Below are positions 59,525 through 64,000 of a DNA stretch of 64,000 nucleotides, piece by piece. Position 1 is the first letter of the stretch, and each line of letters begins with the position of its first letter. The notes beneath the pieces were generated by a model. It saw only the letters and a program-made list of their open reading frames with translations. It was not told the DNA's origin and ran no database searches. The DNA comes from Terebella lapidaria (lineage: Eukaryota; Annelida; Polychaeta; Terebellida; Terebellidae), in assembly GCA_949152475.1 (NCBI GenBank), contig OX424556.1, positions 57,432,451 through 57,496,450 of the forward strand, given 5' to 3'. Position numbers and translations under genes: made by a program.

Positions 59525-62500
59525 CTGGAGATGGAGATAGCGAGGAGTGAGGGGGTCATGAGGATAAGACGGGAAGGTAGCAAGGATTGGTGAGGTGGTT
59601 CATGAGGATAGACAGGAAGGTAGCAAGGATTTGTGAGGTGGGTCTGGAGGACAGGACGGGAAGGTAGCAAGGATTCGTGAGGTGGGTCAGGAGGACAGGA
59701 CGGGAAGGTAGCAAGGATTCGTGAGGTGGTTCATGAGGATAGGACAGGAAGGTAGCAAGGATTTGTGAGGTGGGTCATGAGGATAGGACAGGAAGGTAGC
59801 AAGGATTCGTGAGGTGGGTCATGAGGATAGGACGGGAAGGTAGCAAGGATTCGTGAGGTGGGTCATGAGGATAGGACGGGAAGGTAGCAAGGATTCGTGA
59901 GGTGGGTCAGGAGGACAGGACTGGAAGGTAGCAAGGATTCGTGAGGTGGGTCATGAGGATAGGACAAGAAGGTAGCAAGGATTGGTGTGGTGGGTCACGA
60001 GGATAGGACTGGAAGGTAGCAAGGATTCGTGAGGTGGGTCATGAGGATAGGACAAGAAGGTAGCAAGGATTGGTGTGGTGGGTCAGGAGGACAGGACAGG
60101 AAGGTAGCAATGATTGGTGTGGGGGTCAGGAGAACAGGACAGGAAGGTAGCAAGGCTTTGTGAGGTGGTTCAGGAGGATAGGACAGGAAGGTAGCAAGGA
60201 TTCGTGAGGTGGGTCATGAGGACAAGACAGGAAGGTAGCAAGGATTCGTGAGCTGGGTCATGAGGATAGGACGGGAAGGTAGCAAGGATTCGTGAGGTGG
60301 GTCATGATGATAGGACATGAAGGTAGCGAGGAGTCGTGATGTGGTTCATGAGGATAGGACAGGAAGGTAGCAAGGATTCGTGAGGTGGGTCATGATGATA
60401 GGACAGGAAGGTAGCAAGGATTCGTGAGGTGGGTCATGATGATAGGACAGGAAGGTAGCAAGGATTCGTGAGGTGGGTCAGGAGGATAGGACGGGAAGGT
60501 AGCAAGGATTCGTGAGGTGGGTCATGAGGATAGGACGGGATGTAGCAAGGATTTGTGAGGTGGGTCATGAGGATAGGACAGGAAGGTAGCAAGGATTCGT
60601 GAGGTGGGTCATGAGGATAGGACAGGAAGGTAGCAAGGATTCGTGAGGTGGGTCATGAGGATAGGACGGGAAGGTAGCAAGGATTCGTGAGGTGGGTCAT
60701 GAGGATAGGACAGGAAGGTAGCAAGGATTTGTGAGGTGGGTCATGAGGATAGGACAGGAAGGTAGCAAGGATTCGTGAGGTGGGTCATGAGGATAGGACG
60801 GGAAGGTAGCAAGGATTCGTGAGGTGGGTCAGGAGGACAGGACTGGAAGGTAGCAAGGTTTCGTGAGGTGGGTCATGAGGATAGGACAAGAAGGTAGCAA
60901 GGATTGGTGTGGTGGGTCATGAGGATAGGACTGGAAGGTAGCAAGGATTCGTGAGGTGGGTCATGAGGATAGGACAAGAAGGTAGCAAGGATTGGTGTGG
61001 TGGGTCAGGAGGACAGGACAGGAAGGTAGCAATGATTGGTGTGGTGGGTCAGGAGGACAGGACAGGAAGGTAGCAAGGCTTTGTGAGGTGGTTCAGGAGG
61101 ATAGGACAGGAAGGTAGCAAGGATTCGTGAGGTGGGTCATGAGGACAAGACAGGAAGGTAGCAAGGATTCGTGAGCTGGGTCATGAGGATAGGACGGGAA
61201 GGTAGCAAGGATTCGTGAGGTGGGTCATGAGGATAGGACGGGAAGGTAGCAAGGATTCGTGAGGTGGTTCATGAGGATAGGACAGGAAGGTAGCAAGGAT
61301 TCGTGAGGTGGGTCATGATGATAGGACAGGAAGGTAGCAAGGATTCGTGAGGTGGGTCATGATGATAGGACAGGAAGGTAGCAAGGATTCGTGAGGTGGG
61401 TCAGGAGGATAGGACGGGAAGGTAGCAAGGATTCGTGAGGTGGGTCATGAGGATAGGACGGGATGTAGCAAGGATTGGTGTGGTGGGTCATGAGGATAGG
61501 ACAGGAAGGTAGCAAGGATTTGTGAGGTGGGTCATGAGGATAGGACAGGAAGGTAGCAAGGATTCGTGAGGTGGGTCATGAGGATAGGACGGGAAGGTAG
61601 CAAGGATTCGTGAGGTGGGTCATGAGGATAGGACGGGAAGGTAGCAAGGATTCGTGAGGTGGGTCAGGAGGACAGGACTGGAAGGTAGCAAGGTTTCGTG
61701 AGGTGGGTCATGAGGATAGGACAAGAAGGTAGCAAGGATTGGTGTGGTGGGTCATGAGGATAGGACTGGAAGGTAGCAAGGATTCGTGAGGTGGGTCATG
61801 AGGATAGGACAAGAAGGTAGCAAGGATTGGTGTGGTGGGTCAGGAGGACAGGACAGGAAGGTAGCAATGATTGGTGTGGTGGGTCAGGAGGACAGGACAG
61901 GAAGGTAGCAAGGCTTTGTGAGGTGGTTCAGGAGGATAGGACAGGAAGGTAGCAAGGATTCGTGAGGTGGGTCATGAGGACAAGACAGGAAGGTAGCAAG
62001 GATTCGTGAGCTGGGTCATGAGGATAGGACGGGAAGGTAGCAAGGATTCGTGAGGTGGGTCATGATGATAGGACATGAAGGTAGCGAGGAGTCGTGATGT
62101 GGTTCATGAGGATAGGACAGGAAGGTAGCAAGGATTCGTGAGGTGGGTCATGATGATAGGACAGGAAGGTAGCAAGGATTCGTGAGGTGGGTCAGGAGGA
62201 TAGGACGGGAAGGTAGCAAGGATTCGTGAGGTGGGTCATGAGGATAGGACGGGAAGGTAGCAAGGAGTCGTGAGGTGGGTCGTGAGGATAGGACGGGAAG
62301 GTAGCAAGGATTCGTGAGGTGGGTCATGACGATAGGACGGGATGTAGCAAGGATTTGTGAGGTGGGTCATGAGGATAGGACAGGAAGGTAGCAAGGATTC
62401 GTGACGTGGGTCATGAGGATAGGACGGGAAGGTAGCAAGGATTCGTGAGGTGGGTCAGGAGGACAGGATGGGAAGATAACAAGGATTCGTGAGGTGGGTC

Positions 62501-63138
62501 ATGACGATAGGACGGGATGTAGCACAGATGCTTGAGGATATCCCAGATAGCAACCCCAATTATGTTAATGGGTAGGCCTACATTTGTTTTACCATGATGT
62601 TCAAACATCGGACCGATGGAGCGTCAATGATGGATTGGAAATTATGACATACAAAGACTTGCCAATGTTTTTCACCGACAAACATTTGATGACAAGAAAT
62701 GGTCAATACAACCATGCCACCGATTGCACTTGGTCTACAAGAGTTTGGATAAACGTATTTCAGAATCTCTACGCATTCATAACATACTGTTCGGGAACGC
62801 CCACCAGTTCCACGTACCCGGGTGCACGGCAATGCTTGCCACTCCACAGCCGGCGAAACGGTAGTTGATTTCGTTGGTGAACAGGAGCATAGCGAGTTTC
62901 GTGCGACCGTAAGCTGTATATATATCAGTGTCAGTCTTCTCCAACATAAGGTCGTCGAAGTTGATGGCACTGGTCCTGTACGAGTCTGATGTCAAGTTGA
63001 CGACTCGCAGGGCTCGGGATTTCTCAGGCTTGGTTCGTGAGATCAGCAGGCGAGTTAACAGAAAGTGGCTGAGGAAGTTGACCTGGAAACACAGGTCGTA
63101 TCCGTTCTCAGACTTGGCTTTCGGGCCCAGGTAACCTT

Positions 63139-63181
<43 letters not shown>

Positions 63182-63582
63182 AAAGGAGAGGTGATAAAGT
63201 CGGTCATGAGGGTAGGTAGCATGGTACCTCTGGTTGAATCCTCATCAACCAGAGGTCATGATATCTAACCTGAAAAATACGAGAATATTTGGAGCCAGGT
63301 AAAAAGTAGCTTCAGTCTATGGTATATGAAAAATCAAACCTGCGTTGTTGACAAGGGCGTATGCTGTGCCATACTGGCGTAGAAAGACATCGACAAACTC
63401 CCGGACGCACTTGAAGGAGGAGAGGTCGAGCGGCAGGAAGTGTACTGACTCGGAGCCTGTGGACTTGCGGATCTGGAGCACCGCCCCCTCGGCCTTGACT
63501 TTGTTACGACACGCCAGAATCACCCGTGCTCCGCGCCGAGCACACTCGATAGCTGTGGCTTTGCCGATACCAGTGTTTCCTC
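59214..63582 (-). CDS. Retinol-dehydrogenase-like short-chain dehydrogenase (SDR), 5' end off window
   Basis: A classical SDR oxidoreductase close to the RDH11-14 group, which use NAD(P)H on retinoids or other lipid aldehydes at membranes; the substrate here is unknown. Three exons join in phase on the minus strand: 63582-63340, 63135-62818 and 59524-59214, about 289 residues. Visible motifs are the cofactor loop GGNTGIGKATA, VILACRN, the LDLSS acidic site, VNNAG, the catalytic Ser in VVNLTSDS, the catalytic YGRTK (YxxxK) and AVHPGPVKS. The C-terminal TTETGAQSVLQ and SNKLCGLED match the family tail. About 40 N-terminal residues are missing; their exon should lie beyond position 64000. The intron between the last two exons is 3.3 kb, almost all minisatellite. 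The family is clear; the exact orthologue (RDH11, RDH12, RDH13, DHRS13 or other) is not. Confidence 0.9.
59537..62530 (-). repeat. 44-bp minisatellite filling an SDR intron
   Basis: About 68 units of ggaaggtagcaaggattcgt and gaggtgggtcatgaggatag. It starts about 12 bp outside the acceptor of the last SDR exon. A variant block beginning caggaggacaggactgg recurs at 59908, 60830 and 61665, so blocks of 19-21 units have been duplicated. Some units are 2 bp short (gacgggatgtagc). Confidence 0.95.
62818..63135 (-). CDS. SDR exon with catalytic Ser, Tyr and Lys
   Basis: Acceptor is a (CT)n run followed by tcaag; donor CCCGG|gtacgt, 318 nt. It encodes GYDLCFQVNFLSHFLLTRLL, VVNLTSDSYR, AYGRTKLAMLLF and ASIAVHPG. 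The YxxxK and upstream Ser are intact, so the enzyme looks active. Confidence 0.93.
63141..63180. repeat. (AG)20 microsatellite at SDR acceptor
   Basis: On the minus strand this is (CT)20 directly before tcaag, so it serves as the polypyrimidine tract of the exon ending at 63135. Confidence 0.95.
63340..63582 (-). CDS. SDR exon with cofactor-binding motif and NNAG
   Basis: Acceptor atgactcag, donor GCAG|gtttga, 243 nt. It encodes GGNTGIGKATAIECARRGAR, VILACRN, then LPLDLSS and ALVNNAG, the standard Rossmann-fold order. Confidence 0.92.
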
Positions 63583-64000
63583 CTGAGTCATAGAAATAAG
63601 GCCATTCCTATTTATATTACCTAGCTTTTGACGCAAGTTTGAGAAAAAAATAAACAAAATAAATATGCAATATCGTGAAAATGAACGCGATTTTGATCCA
63701 CAAAATTCCGCCAATCTCCGTCACCCTTAGCCTACCCGTCGTGGACTAGCAATACTGCTCACCCAACCACAAGTTCTGAGATTTAATATCAAACTATGGA
63801 ACATCATCAGATGCTCAAAGGATACTTCAAACCGTTTGCATTTGGAGATTCACTTCCAGGTATATCGTTTTTTATTTGATGATTCCTTTGTTGTTTTCCG
63901 CCCTACATTTTATTTTTTAATTTGCCAAAGGCCTGAGTGATCCTCTCCCTACCCACTCCTACTTTACAACTACAGACCTGAATCCGGGACTGAGTGATCC
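63583..64000. other. SDR intron; upstream exon not in window
   Basis: No segment encodes the expected N-terminal VTG-type strand with a compatible donor. The word ggatcactcag occurs in minus orientation at two places near the edge but marks nothing I recognise. Confidence 0.5.

Noticed and set aside
1..64000. tRNA or rRNA genes
   Set aside because: No cloverleaf with A/B box words or rRNA core words was seen on either strand; a covariance-model scan would be decisive.

Overview
The window is eukaryotic nuclear DNA from an animal. It holds parts of three intron-rich genes spread through repeat-dense, AT-rich sequence. The exon structures, the mobile-element classes (DIRS-like, CR1/L2-like LINEs, hairpin-ended elements with tandem-repeat cores) and above all minisatellites that copy 5' splice junctions suggest a marine invertebrate deuterostome. 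Amphioxus (Branchiostoma) is my best guess at moderate confidence; a mollusc or another marine invertebrate is not excluded.

Genes, left to right. (1) RMND1, minus strand: nine coding exons from 21326 down to 4607, with the C-terminal exon(s) beyond the left edge. (2) RAD9, plus strand, the 9-1-1 checkpoint clamp subunit: thirteen coding exons located between 31055 and 52845, with one short exon (about 37 nt by phase) not found. (3) A retinol-dehydrogenase-like short-chain dehydrogenase, minus strand: last three coding exons at 59214-63582, with the N-terminal exon beyond the right edge. I joined exons by splice-site sequence, reading phase and family resemblance; all joins inside each gene keep phase. 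The genes are neighbours, not an operon, and nothing in the sequence links their functions.

Repeats fill nearly everything else. I use H1-H4 as local names for four families of non-autonomous elements with small hairpins at or near the ends and cores of tandem monomers (about 134 bp in H1, 450 bp in H2, 148 bp in H3, 125-145 bp in H4), often nested in one another. Two decayed DIRS-like retrotransposons sit in RAD9 introns. Three decayed LINEs lie in the 10 kb between RMND1 and RAD9, together with several MITE-like elements.

The most notable feature is that minisatellites sit on splice junctions. A 74/78-bp array of about 65 units copies the 3' end of an RMND1 exon with its splice donor. A 55-bp array copies a RAD9 exon end with its donor. 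An array of about 18-20 bp starts exactly at a second RAD9 donor. A 44-bp array of about 68 units starts just outside a splice acceptor of the dehydrogenase gene.
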